Shown in pieces: positions 20,190 to 33,268 of a stretch of DNA of 64,000 bases. The translations under genes and the position numbers were made by a program. The notes beneath the pieces are model-generated. The model did no database searches and was not told the origin of the DNA. It saw only the letters and a list, made by a program, of their open reading frames with translations. How positions within the stretch are numbered: the first letter of the stretch is position 1; each line of letters begins with the position of its first letter. Source of the stretch: Fratercula arctica (taxonomy: Eukaryota > Chordata > Aves > Charadriiformes > Alcidae); NCBI GenBank assembly GCA_947846985.1, contig CANTUZ010000025.1, forward strand, positions 7,500,100 through 7,564,099, given 5' to 3'.

Positions 20190-23100
20190 TCATGGAATCA
20201 TAGAATGGTTTAGGTTGAAGGGACATCTCCCACTAGACCAGGTTGCACAAAGCCCCATCCAGCCTGGCCTTGAACACTTCCAGGGAAGGGGCATCTACAT
20301 CTTCTCTGGGCAACCTGTTCCAGTGCCTCACCACCCTCACAGTCAAGAATTTCTTGCTAATGTCTAATCTAAAACTCCCCTCTTTCAGTTTTAAAATATT
20401 AGCCCTCGTCCTATCGCTACACTCCCTCATAAAGAGTCCCTCCCCATCTTTCCTGTAGGCCCCCTTCAGGTACTGGAAGGCTGCTATAAGGTCTCCCCGG
20501 AGCCTCCTCTTCTCCAGGCTGAACAACCCCAACTCTCTCAGCCTGTCCTCATAGCAGAGGTGCTCCAGCTCTCTGATTATCTTCGTGGCCTTCCTCTGGA
20601 CCCACTCCAACAGGTCCATGTCCTTCCTGTGCTGAGGACTCCAGAGCTGGACGCAATACTCCCGGTGGGGTCTCACCAGAGCAGAGTAGAGGGGGAGAAT
20701 CACCTCCCTCGACCTGCTGGCCATGCTTCTTTTGATGTAGACCAGGATGCGGTTGGCTTTCTGGGCTGCGAGAGCACATCGCCGGCTCATGTTGAGTTTC
20801 TCATCCACCAACACCTCCAGGTCCTTCTCCTCAGGGCTGCTCTCAATCCATTCTCTGCCCAGTTTATATTTGTGCCTGGGATTGCCGTGACCCAGGGGCA
20901 GGACCTTGCACTTGGCCTAGTTGAACTTCATGAGGTTTGCACAGGCCCACCTCTCAAGCCTGTCCAGGTCCCTCTGGATAGCATCCCTTCCCTCCAGCAT
21001 GTTGACCATGCCCCATGGCTTGGTGTCATCAGCAAACTTGCTGAGGGTGCACTCAATCCCACTGTCCGTGTCGCTGACCAAGATGTTAAACAGCACTGGT
21101 CCCAGTACTGACCCCTGAGGAACGTCACTCGTCACTGGATTCCACTTGGACATTGAGCTGTTGACCACAACCCTTTGAGTGCGGCCATCTTATCCACTGA
21201 GTGGTCCATCCATCAAATCCATGCTTTTCCAATTTAGAGACCAGGATATCATGCGGGACAGTGTCAAATGCTTTGCATAAGTCCAGGTAGATGACATCTG
21301 TTGCTCTCCCCTTATCTACCAATGCTGCAACCCCATTGTAGAAGGCCACCAAATTTGTCAGGCATGACTTGCCCTTGGTGAAGCCATGTTGGCTGTCACC
21401 AATCACCTCCTTATTTTCCACGTGCCTTAGCAGAGATTCCAGGAGGATCTGCTCCATGATCTTGCCGGGCACAGAGGTGAGACTGACCGGCCTGTAGTTC
21501 CCCGGGTCTTCCTTTTTTTCCCTTTTTTAAAATGGGGGTTCTGTTTCCCCTTTTCCAGTCAGCGGGAACTTCACCAGACTGCCACGACTTTTCAAATATA
21601 ATGGAAAGCGGCTTAGCAACTTCATCTGCCAGCTCCCTCAGGACCCGTGGATGGATTTCATCAGGTCCCATGGACTTGTGTACCTTCAGGTTCCTCAGAT
21701 GGTCTTGAACCTAATCTTCTCCTACACTGGACGGTTCTTCATTCTCGTAGACCCTGCCTTTGCCTTCTGCGACTTGGGCGGTGTGGTTGCAGCCCTTGCT
21801 GGTGAAGACCGAGGCAAAAAAGTCATTCAGCACCTCAGCCTTTTCCATATCCTGGGTGACCAGGTCTCCTGTTTCCTTCCGGAGAGGGCCCACATATTCC
21901 CTAGTCTTGCCTTTACCCCTGACGTACTTATAGAAGTTTTTCTTGTTGCCCTTGATGTCCCTGGCCAGATTTAATTCTATCTGGGCTTTAGCTTGCCTAA
22001 TCTGGTTCCTGGCCACCCGGACAGTTTCTCTGTATTCCTCCCAGGCTACCTGTCCTTGCTTCCACCCTCTGTAGGCCTCCTTTTTGCTTTTGAGCTTGTC
22101 CAGGAGCTCCTTCTTCATCCATGCAGGCCTCCTGGCTTTTTTGCCTGACTTCTTTGTTGGGTGCATTGCTCCTGAGCTTGGAGGAGGTGATCCTTGAATA
22201 CTAACCAGCTTCCTTGGGCCCCTCTCCCCTCCCTCCAGTGCTTTATCCCATGTTACCCTGCCGAGCAGATCTTTCAAGAGGCCGAAGTCTGCTCTCCTGA
22301 AGTCCAGGGTAGTGAGCTTGCTGCACGCCCTCCTCACTGCCCTAAGGATCTTGAATTCTACCATTTCATGGTCACTGCAGCCAAGGATCCCCTTGAGCTT
22401 GACATTCCCCACTAGCTCCTCCTTGTTGGTCAGGACAAGGTCCAGCATGGCTCCTCTCCTCGTTGGCTCCTCTACCATTTGGAGAAGAAAGTTGTCATCG
22501 TCAGATTCCAAGAACTTCCTGGATTTCTTGTGCTCTGCTGTGTTGTCCCTCTAACAGATATCGGGGTGGTTGAAGTCCCCCATGAGGACCAGGGCCTGTG
22601 AACGCGATGCTGCTCCTATCTGTCTATGGAGGGCCTCATCTGCTCCGTTGTCCTGGTCAGGTGACCTGTAGCAGACCCCCACTGTAACATCACCTGCCCC
22701 TGCGTTCCCTTTAATCCTGACCCATAAGCTCTCAGTTGGCTCCTGTTCCATCCCCAGGTGGAGCTCCATGCACTCCAGCTGGTCATTGACATAGAGGGCA
22801 ACACCCCCTCCTCATCTCCCCTGCCCGTCCTTCCTGAAGAGCCTGTATCCTTCCATTCCAACACTCCAGTCATAGGAGCCATCCTACCACCTCTCTGTGA
22901 TGCCAATGAGATCATAGCCCTGGAGGCGTGCACACATCTCCAGCTCCTCTTGCTTGTTTCCTATGCTATCTGCATTTGCATAGAGACACCTCAGCTGGGT
23001 CCCTGATGAAGCTGACTTACAGGCTGGAGTGGCTGCATTTCCTTCATGCTGCTCTTCAGGTGGCCTTCCTTTGAGGTGTTTTGTCCATGACTCCCCGATT

Positions 23101-23632
23101 CCTATTGCCTCAGGAGCCCCTGGCTTGTCCCAATAAGACTTTGAGTGTGCTGCAGCGTACCCAGCACATCTCAGAGCAACAGGCTGAGGGCCTTTGCAAG
23201 CAACCCATCCCTCAGACCTTGGAGTGTCCTCCTTTGGCTTGTCACGAGCAAGCCTGATAATATCCCCCTCCCCCATCAATTCTAGTTTAAAGCTCGGCCA
23301 TCCCATTGTCAAAAAACCCAAAATTGTGGTGGTGACACCAGCCATGGAGCTATGTATTAACATACTGAGTGTGCCTGCTTCTTCCAGTGTCACTGCCTAT
23401 AACTGGGAGAAGAGAAGAGAAGAAAGGATAACCTGCACCCCAGATTCCATTACTAACTGTCCCAAGGCCCTGAAGTCTCTTTTAATCACCTTTGGGCTAC
23501 ATGTTGTCACTTTATCATCACCCACATGGAAGAGCAACAGTGGGTAATAGTCCGAGGGCTGTACTAGGCTAGGAAGTTTCCTAGTGACGGGTGCGGACAT
23601 GCCAGCACCGGAGCTGTTCATCTCAGTGAGTG
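20190..23632 (-). mobile_element. Nearly full-length CR1 LINE
   Basis: About 3.4 kb of antisense CR1. Read on the minus strand: the end of ORF1 (near 23,400-23,620), the start of the endonuclease (NADSIGNKQEELEM near 22,900-23,000), the endonuclease GDFNHPDI block near 22,560, reverse transcriptase from about 22,000 including [20 protein letters not shown] and the FADDTK catalytic motif near 21,030, the thumb region, and the 3' UTR with tail at 20,190. The frame is broken by several stops and shifts (separate open pieces of 60-266 codons), so it is a pseudogene of the element. Confidence 0.9.
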
Positions 23633-24439
23633 GAGTTAAAAATTATAGTTTTCTTGAAACAAAATTAATGCTTGTGACTTTTCAACTTTAGGTGAAACTA
23701 CATACAGTCCATCCCTCAGAGCCTGAATACTGCTGGCAAAAGAAAGTCCTGGGGCTCTGTTCCCCACCAAACCCAGAATTTGGATCCGATCCTGCCACCT
23801 CATTTACTTGAGCAGTCCAGTGACTTTGGTAGGATTGGTATATTATTCATGCATGTCTTGCAACACCCTAAGATAAACATTACTTTAATTTTTGCAGCTG
23901 AAAGACCAAGTCTCAGAGAGATCAGAAGGTTTAGGCAGTGTCCCCCAAAGTCTAGCTGCCCCCTTGTCTGCTGTCTGAGCCTGCCTGCACCTGAGATTTT
24001 GACATTCAAGTTCCTCTGATGCCTGAAGGTCTTCTCCCAGGCACATCCAGAAGCGCTTGGTTCCTGCTGCTGCATGGATCAGCTTGCACCTCAAGCCTAA
24101 GCCTGTTGAGATTCACAAACCTGCCGTTTCCTCACCCAGACTTTTTAAGGAGCATTTCTCACGTGTGCCCAGAGACACCTACTGCATTGGTTTCCACATA
24201 AAATGCAGGTTCTTCTTGCTGGAACAACGGGTGAGGCAACACCTTTGCCTTCTTCATGGCTTGAGGCAGGAGATTTGATCTCAGTTCTCACATTTGCCTG
24301 TCAGCTTTGCTCTAACCACCAAGCCACAGGCTCTTTGGCTTGAAGCACAAGTTGGGGAAAATGCTCTCCACGTGAAGCCATGCTGCTGGCAAACCACCGT
24401 TTAGAAGCACAGGAATGGCAATTCCACTGCATTGTAAGT
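23633..24439. other. Intergenic sequence, no gene recognised
   Basis: About 800 bases between two CR1 copies. Short open frames on both strands overlap each other and show no recognisable domain. Confidence 0.45.
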
Positions 24440-25521
24440 CAAGCGAGTGGGGCAGAAGACCAGCTTGGCTGAACAGGGAACTCCTTGTGGAGCTCAAGAG
24501 GAAAAAGAAATTGTATGATCTCTGTAAGCGAGGTCAGACTTCACAGAAGATTACAGAGCGATGGTTTGTATATGCAGGGAGAAGACATGAAAGGCCAAAG
24601 CTCAAGTAGAGTTGAAACTGGCCAGTGTTGTGTCAGACAGGAAGAAGGGCTTTTTAAAATATGTTAATAACAATAGGAGGTCTAAAGAAAACATTGGACT
24701 GATACTTGTTGAAGATGGTCATCTGACTAATAGGTCTGAAGAAAAAGTGGAGGCATTCAATGCGATTTTTGCCTCAGTCTTTAATAATACTGATAGACCT
24801 TGGGCTGACCAGTCCCCTGAGTCAGAGGACTACAAGTGCAGGAATAGTAACTTTCCATTTGTGAACACTGAAATTCTAAGGGACCAGCTGTATCAGCTGA
24901 ATGTTCACAAGTCCATGGGCCCTGATGGGATTCATCCCAGAGTACTGAAGGAGCTAGCGCATGTTATGGCAGGACCCCTCTTGATCACCTACCAAAGGTC
25001 TTGGCAGTCTGGGGAGGTCCCTGCTGACTGGAAGCTAGCCAAGGTTATTCCAGTTCACAAGAAGGGCATGAGGGAAGACCCAGGGAACTACAGACCGGGT
25101 AGTCTAACCTCAGTTCCTGGAAAAATTATGGAGAAGATTATACTGAGTACTACTGAAAAGCATTTAAAGAACAATGCAATCATTAGGCACAGTCAACATG
25201 GACTCACAAAGGGAAAGTCCTCTTTAACTAATTTGATGTCCTTCTATGATAAGGTCACCTGCCTAGTGGGTGAAGGGAAGGCAGTGGATGTAGGTTTTTT
25301 GGATTTTAGTAAGGCTTTTGATACTATCCCTCACAACATCCTTCTGGACAAGTTTTCCAAATGTGAGATGAGTGGGTTCGTGGTGCACTGGACAAAGAAC
25401 TGGCTGAAGGGCAGAGCTCAAAGGGTTGTAGTTAATGGGGCTACATCTGGCTGGCGACTGGTCACCAGTGGTATTCCTCAGGGTTTCAGTTCTAGAGCCA
25501 GTCCTGTTCAATATATTTATC
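24440..25521 (+). mobile_element. Older CR1-like LINE fragment
   Basis: A 309-codon open frame (24,612-25,541) encodes reverse transcriptase: [48 protein letters not shown] and SGIPQG. The sequence before it (about 24,440-24,610) encodes the linker that precedes this domain, in another frame. It diverges clearly from the other CR1 copies here, so it is an older or different subfamily. It is cut at 25,522 by an antisense CR1, before the FADD catalytic motif. Confidence 0.85.
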
Positions 25522-27020
25522 ACAGAATCACAGAATTGTAGGGGTTGGAAGGGACCTTTGGAGATCATACAGTCCAACCCCCCTGCCAAAGCAGGTTTAC
25601 CTAGAGCAGGCTGGACAGGAACGCATCCAGGCGGGTTTTGAATATCTGCAGAGAAAGAGACTCCACAACCTCTCTGGGCAGCCTGTTCCAGTGCTCTGCC
25701 GCCCTCAAAGTAAAGAAGTTTTTGCTCATGTTGAGATGGAATTTCCCATGTTCTAGCTTGTGTCCATTGCCCCTTGTCCTGTCACCGGGCACCACTGAAA
25801 AGAGTTTGACCCCATCTTCTTGACACCCACCCTTTAGATATTTATAAGCATTGATGAGGTCCCCCCTCAGTCTTCTCTTCTCCAGGCTAAACAGACCCAG
25901 GTCTCTCAGCCTTCCCTCATAAGACAGGTGCTCCAGTCCCTTGATCATCTTTGTAGCCCTCTGCTGGACTCTCTCTAGTAGTTCCCTGTCTTTCTTGAAC
26001 TGGGGGACCCAAAACTGGACACAGTACTCCAGATGCGGCCTCACCAGGGCAGAGTAGAGGGGGAGGATGACCTCCCTCGACCTGCTCGCCACACTCTTCT
26101 TGATGCACCCCAGGATGCCATTGGCCACCTTGGCCACAAGGGCATATTGCTGGCTCATGGTCATCCTGTTGTCCAGCAGGACTCCCAGGTCCCTTCCTGC
26201 AGAGCTGCTCTCCAGCAGGTCAGCCCCCAACCTGTACTGGTGCATGGGGTTATCCCTCCCCAGGTGCAGCGCCCTACACTTGCCCTTGTTGAATTTCATA
26301 AGGTTCCTCTCCGCCCAACTCTCCAGCCTGTCCAGGTCTCTCTGTATGGCAGCACAGCCTTCTGGTGTGTCAGCCACTCCTCCCACTTCTGTATCATCAG
26401 CAAACTCGCTGAGGGTACACTCTGTCCCCTCATCCAGGTCATTGATGAATATATTGAAGAGGACTGGGCCCAGTACTGACCCCTGGGGAACACCACTAGT
26501 TATGGGCCTCCAACTAGACTCTGCGCTGCTGATCACAACCCTCTGATCTCTGCCATTCAGACGGTTCTCAATCCACCCCACTGTCCACTCATCTAACCCA
26601 CACTTCCTAAGCTTCCCTATGAGGATGTTATGGGAGACAGTGTCAAAAGCCTTGCTGAAGTTGAGGTAGACAACGTCAACTGCCCTCCCCTCATCCACCC
26701 AGCCAGTCATTCCATCATATAAGGCTATCAGATTGGTCAAGCATGATTTCCCCTTGGTGAATCCATGTTGACCACTCCTGATAACCTTCTTTTCTTCTAG
26801 ATGCTTAGAGATGACATCCAGGATGAGCTGTTCCATCACCTTTCCAGGGATGGAGGTGAGGCTGACTGGCCTGTAGTTTCCCAGGTCCTCCTTCTTGCCC
26901 TTTTTGAAGATTGGAGTGACATTGGCTTTCCTCCAGTCCTCAGGCACCTCTCTTGTTCTCCAGGACCTTTCAAAGATGATGGAGAGTGGCTTCACAATAC
27001 CATCTGCCAGCTCACAGTGT
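25522..27020 (-). mobile_element. CR1 LINE with long intact reverse-transcriptase frame
   Basis: An antisense CR1 inserted into the copy on its left. A 483-codon frame (25,601-27,052) stays open from the reverse-transcriptase fingers to the natural ORF2 stop: [53 protein letters not shown], the FADDTE catalytic block and [13 protein letters not shown]. The 3' UTR and ACAGAATCACAGAAT tail lie at the left edge. The endonuclease and ORF1 are missing by 5' truncation. The intact frame suggests a young insertion. Confidence 0.9.
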
Positions 27021-27064
27021 CTGACATTTGCTGTCCACTGCTGGGAGTGCACAGCTTCCTACTG

Positions 27065-27300
27065 ATATAAGTGGCTGAGTATAATCCTTGTATATTTTAT
27101 ATTGGTATCGGGATCAATACTGGTTCTTTAGTATTATTAATGTTAATTATTTAGTCTTATTCTATTAAATCTGTTTATATTTCAACCCTCGTGTTTCCTT
27201 GTTTTTTCTCAATTCCCCTTACCAGGTGGAGAGGGGTCATCGGGTGATAGAATAATTGTCTAAACAGCAGTAAATTGTTGTGGGTTCCTCAAACCATAAC
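27065..27300 (+). repeat. 3' end of an ERV LTR
   Basis: An AT-rich part is followed by TTTTTTCTCAATTCCCCTTACC, a GGTGGAGAGGGGTCATCGGGTGATAG block and the end CTCAAACCATAACA at 27,300. This is the U5-like end of an avian ERV LTR in + orientation. The 5' part is not recognised. Confidence 0.55.
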
Positions 27301-27670
27301 AGGAGAAGGAGGCTGAGGGGAGACTTCATTGTCCTCTACAGCTTCCTGAGGAGGGGAAGTGGAGAGGGAGGTGCTGATCTCTTCTCCCTGGTATCCAGTG
27401 ATAGGACACGTGGGAATGGTTCAAAGCTGCACCAGGGGAGGTTTAAACTGGACGTTAGGAAGCATTTCTTTATCGAGAGGTTAGTCAAACACTGGAACAG
27501 GCTTCCTAGAGAGGTGGTCAATGCCCCAAGCCTGTCAGTGTTTAAGAGGCATTTGGACAATCCCCGTCATAACATGCTTTAACTTTGTCAGTCCTGAATT
27601 AGTCAGGCAGTTGGACTAGATGATAATTGTAGGTCCCTTCCAACTGAAATAGTCTATTCTGTTCTATTCA
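27301..27670 (+). mobile_element. CR1 LINE 3' end, diverged
   Basis: The frame 27,280-27,582 encodes the C-terminal CR1 domain ([36 protein letters not shown]) and is followed by the 3' UTR block GTTGGACTAGATGATAATTG and a degenerate CTATTCTGTTCTATTC tail. It may be the displaced 3' part of the older CR1 at 24,440. Confidence 0.85.
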
Positions 27671-30600
27671 ATCAGTCAGACTGATGTAGGCTGAGAGTAG
27701 GAGCATGACTACAGCTAAGTGGTTTGGGAATGGGCATCCACGCTCCAAAGCCTACTTGTGCATGCAGTTTTAATAACCAAGTCTCCCATTTCCAGCTGAC
27801 GTCCTCAACCTTTAGTTTTAGAGTTAGTCTTTGTTACAATTGTTGTTTGAGTTTAAAATGGAATAGAAAATCATCTTCTCTCCTGAAAAACAGCCTGTAG
27901 TATGTGTCTAGGACACTTTTTGGAGAGATGTGTGTTTTAATATCCTCAGGCAAAAGCTAGAATAGGAGTCAAGCCTTCTGCAGCCTGCAATACATCTGAG
28001 TGGTAGCTATTTGGCATTGAAAGGGCATCCCAATCTCCAGGAGCTATGTTGGAGGCACAGGAGTCACCCATAGCACAGCGTAGGCTACGAAGGCTCAGCG
28101 TGGGCAAGGTTCTGAGATGCACTCTTTTGGACAGCATCACCTTTCAGGCTATTTTCAGCAGCTCCCTGACCAGCACGCTGCCTGCTGTGGTTTTCAGTTG
28201 GAAGCTGTCAACTCCCATAGGCGTTTATTTGGGAACTGAAATGGGAACTGAGGATTTCTCTGCAGAGGTGAGTGGTTATAGCTTTGGTGCTGTGAGACTG
28301 AGTGTCCCACTCCCATTACAGATCTGGGCTTAAATTTCTTGTTTAAAATAAGACACAAGGGTTTAATTCTGAAGAAAAGCAAAGAACAAAAACCCTGAGG
28401 CTCATTCCCTTAAGTCTCCTTTTTCTGGTGGAGACTAGAAGTGATTCCCTTCATGTTGGTGCAGGAGGCCTCCGTCCCTCCGAGCAGGCACCTCTGCTGG
28501 AGCAGGCTGATGGCACAGGGCATCTCTTCAGGGGAGCTTGGCGGTGCGGGCCCTTCAACACGCAGTCTTGCAGTTCAGGAACCCAATCAAATTGGTGGTT
28601 ATTTTAATTATAAATGATGCAAACCTGGAAGTTACCAGGGAAAGGCCCGATTCTCTGAGAAGCTGCAAAAGGCTTGAGAACAGCACCATCTCCTGGAAAT
28701 GCCTCATTTTCAGACTCGGGAGAGCACAGCTTTTCTTTTCTTTTTTTAAGTTGATCAAATGCACGTTTTTTTTCCCTAAAACTACTGTCATTCAAATTGA
28801 TAGTTTGATTAAGGTATTAAGTCTACTACTACCAGATAGTAGTTTGGTTAAGGTATTCCCAAGCTTTGGCAATATTTTCACACTACCCATGCATGTTTTT
28901 TCCAGTGTACCCCACGTAACTGTAAAACAAATGTGACACATGCATAGGGCAGTTAGTGTAAAAGTTGACAACACTCCATATTTGCTACAGAAGGACACCA
29001 GGGTGCCTCAGAAAGCTAACTGAAACCCTTTGGGCTAGTAACCTGCAATCCAAGCTAAACTAACTTTTACATTTTCCCCAAAGCCTTGATCAGAAAGCTG
29101 ATTTTTTGCTGATTTTTTATTATTCCCTTATTGCTTCCTTATATGTGCTGCTCACGTCACAGTCTAGCACTGTCCCATAATCAATGCATTGCACTGTCGA
29201 GCTACCCAACATCGAGGCACATTTCTTCTCTTAGCAGCTTTCAATTACAGCAACAACAGGTTCAATCTAAGCTAAAACTTTAGAGTATTAATCACATCAA
29301 ATGGCAAAATTACCTAACAAGTAAACAGAGATTATAACTTTATGTAGTTTGTAGTCTTGGCTGAAGGTAAGCTGGAAACTTTACATGTTTCCTGTTAGGA
29401 ACAGATTTAGGATGTTAACAAAGTATATCTTGTCATAAATACAGCCATGATGTGTGTTTTCTCCATCTACTCAAACTGCTGCATGAACATGCCTATCCTG
29501 TATCACAATAAGTGTTTTTTCTTAAAGAACATCAGTATTATCTCACTTGAACAGACATGGAAGTAGATAACATAATCTAGATAGTCATATATTTTTGATA
29601 AATCCTCTGGCAAACTTTGTCACACCAGTGCTTTATCACATATAAATTATCATACAAACACACACAAACCTCTTGAAAATTGGCTGATAGCCAGTTAATT
29701 ATTAAACATGTGGGGATAATTGAAATAATACAATTGGAAATGCTATACTTGGCTATTTGGAGGATTTTACTACTGAAATCTATAATTGCCTATATTGTTC
29801 CTGCCAAGTGTTGCATTCTGCCTTTTGTATTTATATGGCCTTAATTGAGGACTAACTAAATGCACACTTTGCTGTCTACTAAAGAGTAATTTTCCTTTGC
29901 TTTTCTTTTGTAGTTATCTTATTCTTTTAATTTAACATCTCTGCCCACCCTCTGAATTGAAGACCATTCCTTATATTACACACTAGACTTTTTAATGCTT
30001 GAGACATGACTGAATCTTTTTCTCCCCAGAGGAAACCCAGACTCAAAACGAAGCAGCTGGCAGCAGCTGCTTTGTTAGCTCTGCTTTGTTAGCTTTAATG
30101 CATCAGGAAGCATGCTCTGCTTCGTTAGCTTTAATGCTAGGCTGTGTTTCAGGTATTAAATCACACAGATCTGCATGTGGGCTTTGCATGGCCTTAAATA
30201 GTACCTTGGAAAAAACAGAAAATCCTTCTGTATCTTAAGGCCTATCATTAAATACTGTCAGCTCTTAGCTTCTTCTAAAACAGGTGAGAGAAAAGTGCAT
30301 AATTCCCAACCTAACTTTTTTTCCATTAATCATTATTGATAAGTGGGTACTGGCTCATCTGGGATCTCAGCTTATACCTATGACTTTCAACCTCATAGTC
30401 CAATACTGTATCATCTTTCCATTTCTCATTCTTCTTATTCTGTGAATCTCATCCTGACCCTTCCCAGAAGACTTACCTCCATTCCGTTCTCTCACATCTC
30501 TCCCACAAAATGTTACATTATTGAGAACAAATGAGGGACTTGCAACAAAACTCTCTTTTGCTTTCTTTCAGGAACGGGGGAAGCAGTTTTATTTAACACT

Positions 30601-30939
30601 ACAGTCGGTGTCATCCTCCCCCCCCCCCCCCCCAAGTCAAGCTCAAACTATCTGTCTTTGTTGAATCTGGTTAAAACTAAACCCAGGGTCAATCAACTTT
30701 CAACTAATGCTTTCACTGCTGTCAGTCATATGTGCTGTGCTTGCTTCTGCTAATAAGCCATGGCTTGCAGAATGAAGAATAAATCATTTAATAAAACAAT
30801 ATCCTTCACATTCCACTGGTGATGGAAAATAATTTGCCACACTTTACAATATACAGATGTATAGCGGGTTGAACAAGGAGTTCAGACTGAGATCAGTTTC
30901 ATTGTAGGTGAAACAAAAATATTTTAAAAGAAACAGTCA
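27671..30939. other. Intergenic sequence, no gene recognised
   Basis: 3.3 kb of AT-rich unique sequence. Seen here: a poly-C run (30,618-30,634) and a small duplicated 'gctttgttagctttaatgc' unit (30,070-30,150). No exon, no recognised repeat. Confidence 0.5.
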
Positions 30940-32577
30940 GTGGCCGAAGTGAGCTGCTCCCAAGCCAGCCGGATCCGCAGCGGAGCGGCAGATCTCAGCA
31001 CGCAGGGGAGTTTCCTGAGGCGGGAAAATGCCAGGGCACCGGAGAGACACGTCAGGAGCCGGCAGCTCTCGCGGGAGACGCTGAGGAGGCCTGGGCGTTG
31101 CCACAGCAAACACGACCACCCCCACGCATATAAAAAGCAGCCTAGGGAGCACTAGCGATCAGTGTGGTGCAGCAGGGCATGCAAGCAGGGTGTTGTCACC
31201 CTTCAAGCTCAAGAGGTGAGTTCAATTGGTGGTCATCACCCTCTCGGAAGGAGCTTAACTATGGCATCTACCTGACAGAAAGCAATGTCCTCTGCACTCA
31301 TCAGAATGGATGTAGCAACCCAGACAGAGCTCCCATGAAAACATGCAGCCATCCAGGTCTCAGGCTGCAGGGAGTGCCAGAGCCTTTCACTGGTAAAGGA
31401 GGGCAGTAGTGAGAACAGCTGTGTGAGGTGTGACCAGGTAGACTATCTGCTCAGCCTGGTGGCAGAGTTACAAGAGGAAGTAGAAAGATTAAGGAGCATC
31501 AGGGAGTCTGAGAAAGAGATAGACTGGTAAAACCATGCTCTGACGTCCCTGAGGCAGAAATGGGAACATCCACCAGAAAAAAACACAAGATCAAGGGGAT
31601 CCTGTATCCTCTCCCCCCAACAGGCTGAAGGCAGTAACTTAAAGGAAACGAGTGAATGGAGGCAAGTCCATGCTCGGAGTGGCAGGCGAACCCCTTCCTT
31701 GCCCACCTTGCTTTCCCAGGTGCCTCTGTACAACAGGTATGAGGCTCTGGATGTGGAGGGCCAATCAATGGATGACAGTCCATCTACACCAGAGGTGTTG
31801 CCAAGGTCAGAAAGGCCTACCCCCTGTATCACGACCACCTCTACGAGGAAGAAAAGGGTTATAGTTGTAGGCAACTCCCTTCTGAGGGGAAGAGTCCAAT
31901 ATGCCAGACAGACCCTTCTCTTAGGGAAGCCTGCTGTCTCCCTGGGGCCCAGGTTAAGGACGTTACTAGGAAACTTCTTAGCCTGGTACAGTCCTTGGAC
32001 TACTACCCATTATTGCCCTTCCATGTAGGCGGTGATGAAGTCGCAAGGTGTAGTCCAAGGGGGATAAAAAGAGACTTCAGGGCCTTGGGTCGGTTGGTAA
32101 GGGAACCTGGAGCAGAGGTTACTTTTTTTAATCTCCTTTCAGTTGCAGGCAGCGATATTGGAAGAAACAGATGAGCCCAGTCTATTAATATGTGGCTCTG
32201 CGGTTGGTGTCATTGCCACAATTTTGGGATTTTTGATAATGGGATGGCCTACATGGCACCAGGCCTGCTGGCGTCAGATGGGATTCACCTTTCTCAAAGA
32301 GGGAAGAGGGTCTTTGCTCACAAGCTAGCGGGACTCATTGACAAAGCTTTAAACTAGACTTGAAAGGGGAGGGGGATAATATCAGGCTTGCCAAGGTTAG
32401 AGGGAGAGGGTACTGGCGAGGGCCTGTAGCCTGTTGCTCTGAGATGTACTGGCTACACTGGAGCACACTTGAAGTCTTACAGAGAGAAGCCAGGGGCTCC
32501 TGAGGTAATAGGAGCCAACAGGGATACACCAATGAAATACCTCAAAGGAATTAAGGGGTGTTCCTCTAAGACGGTGA
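30940..32577 (+). mobile_element. CR1 LINE 5' half: 5' UTR and ORF1
   Basis: A GC-rich leader contains a CATATAAAAAGC box at about 31,127 and is followed near 31,150 by CR1-type 5' UTR. ORF1 then appears in pieces: CVRCDQVDYLLSLVAELQEE (paired cysteines plus a leucine-rich helix, about 31,414-31,480) and KKRVIVVGNSLLRG (the nucleophile block of the CR1 ORF1 esterase-like domain, about 31,850). Stops and frameshifts break it. It ends just before the endonuclease region, at an antisense CR1 tail. The exact 5' boundary is uncertain. Confidence 0.75.
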
Positions 32578-33268
32578 CATAGAATCATAGAATCTTCATG
32601 GTTGGAAAGGACCCTTGAGATCATCGAGTCCAACCATACACACACACAAAAAAAACCCCCCTACAGTCTCTGTCACTAGAGCATGCCCTGAAGTGCCAAA
32701 TCTACACATTTCTTAAATACCTCTAGGGATGGTGACTCAACCACCTCCCTGGGCAGGCTGTTCCAGTGCCTGACCACTCTTTCAGTAAAGTAATTCCTCC
32801 TAATATCTAATCTAAACCTCCCCTGCTGCAGCTTCAGACCATTTCCTCTGGTCCTGTCATTATTCACCTGGGAGAAGAGGCCAACACCCACCTCTCTACA
32901 ACCTCCTTTCAGGTAGTTGTAGAGGGCAATGAGGTCTCCCCTCAGCCTCCTCTTCTCCAAACTAAACATGCCCAGCTCCCTCAGCCTCTCCTCATATGAC
33001 TTGGTCTCCAGATCCCTCACCAGCTTGGTAGCTCTCCTCTGGATCCGCTCCAGCACTTCAATGTCCCTCTTGTACAGAGGGGCCCAGAACTGAACACAGT
33101 ACTCGAGGTGAGGCCTCACCAGTGCCGAGTACAGAGGCACGATCACTTCCCTACTCCTGCTGGCCACGCTATTCCTGATACAAGACAGAATGCTGTTGGC
33201 CTTCTTGGCCACCTGGGCACACTGCTGGCTCATGTTAAGCTGGCTGTCCACCAGCACCCCTAGGTCCT
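32578..33268 (-). mobile_element. 5'-truncated CR1 LINE, antisense
   Basis: An intact 193-codon frame (32,676-33,257) encodes the CR1 ORF2 C-terminus ([54 protein letters not shown]), with the tail at 32,578. It abuts an unrelated ERV reverse-transcriptase fragment at 33,269. Confidence 0.9.

Noticed and set aside
30940..33268. Twin-priming inversion of a single CR1
   Set aside because: The 3' tail of the antisense part faces the 5' half, the wrong arrangement for twin priming. Two separate insertions explain it better.
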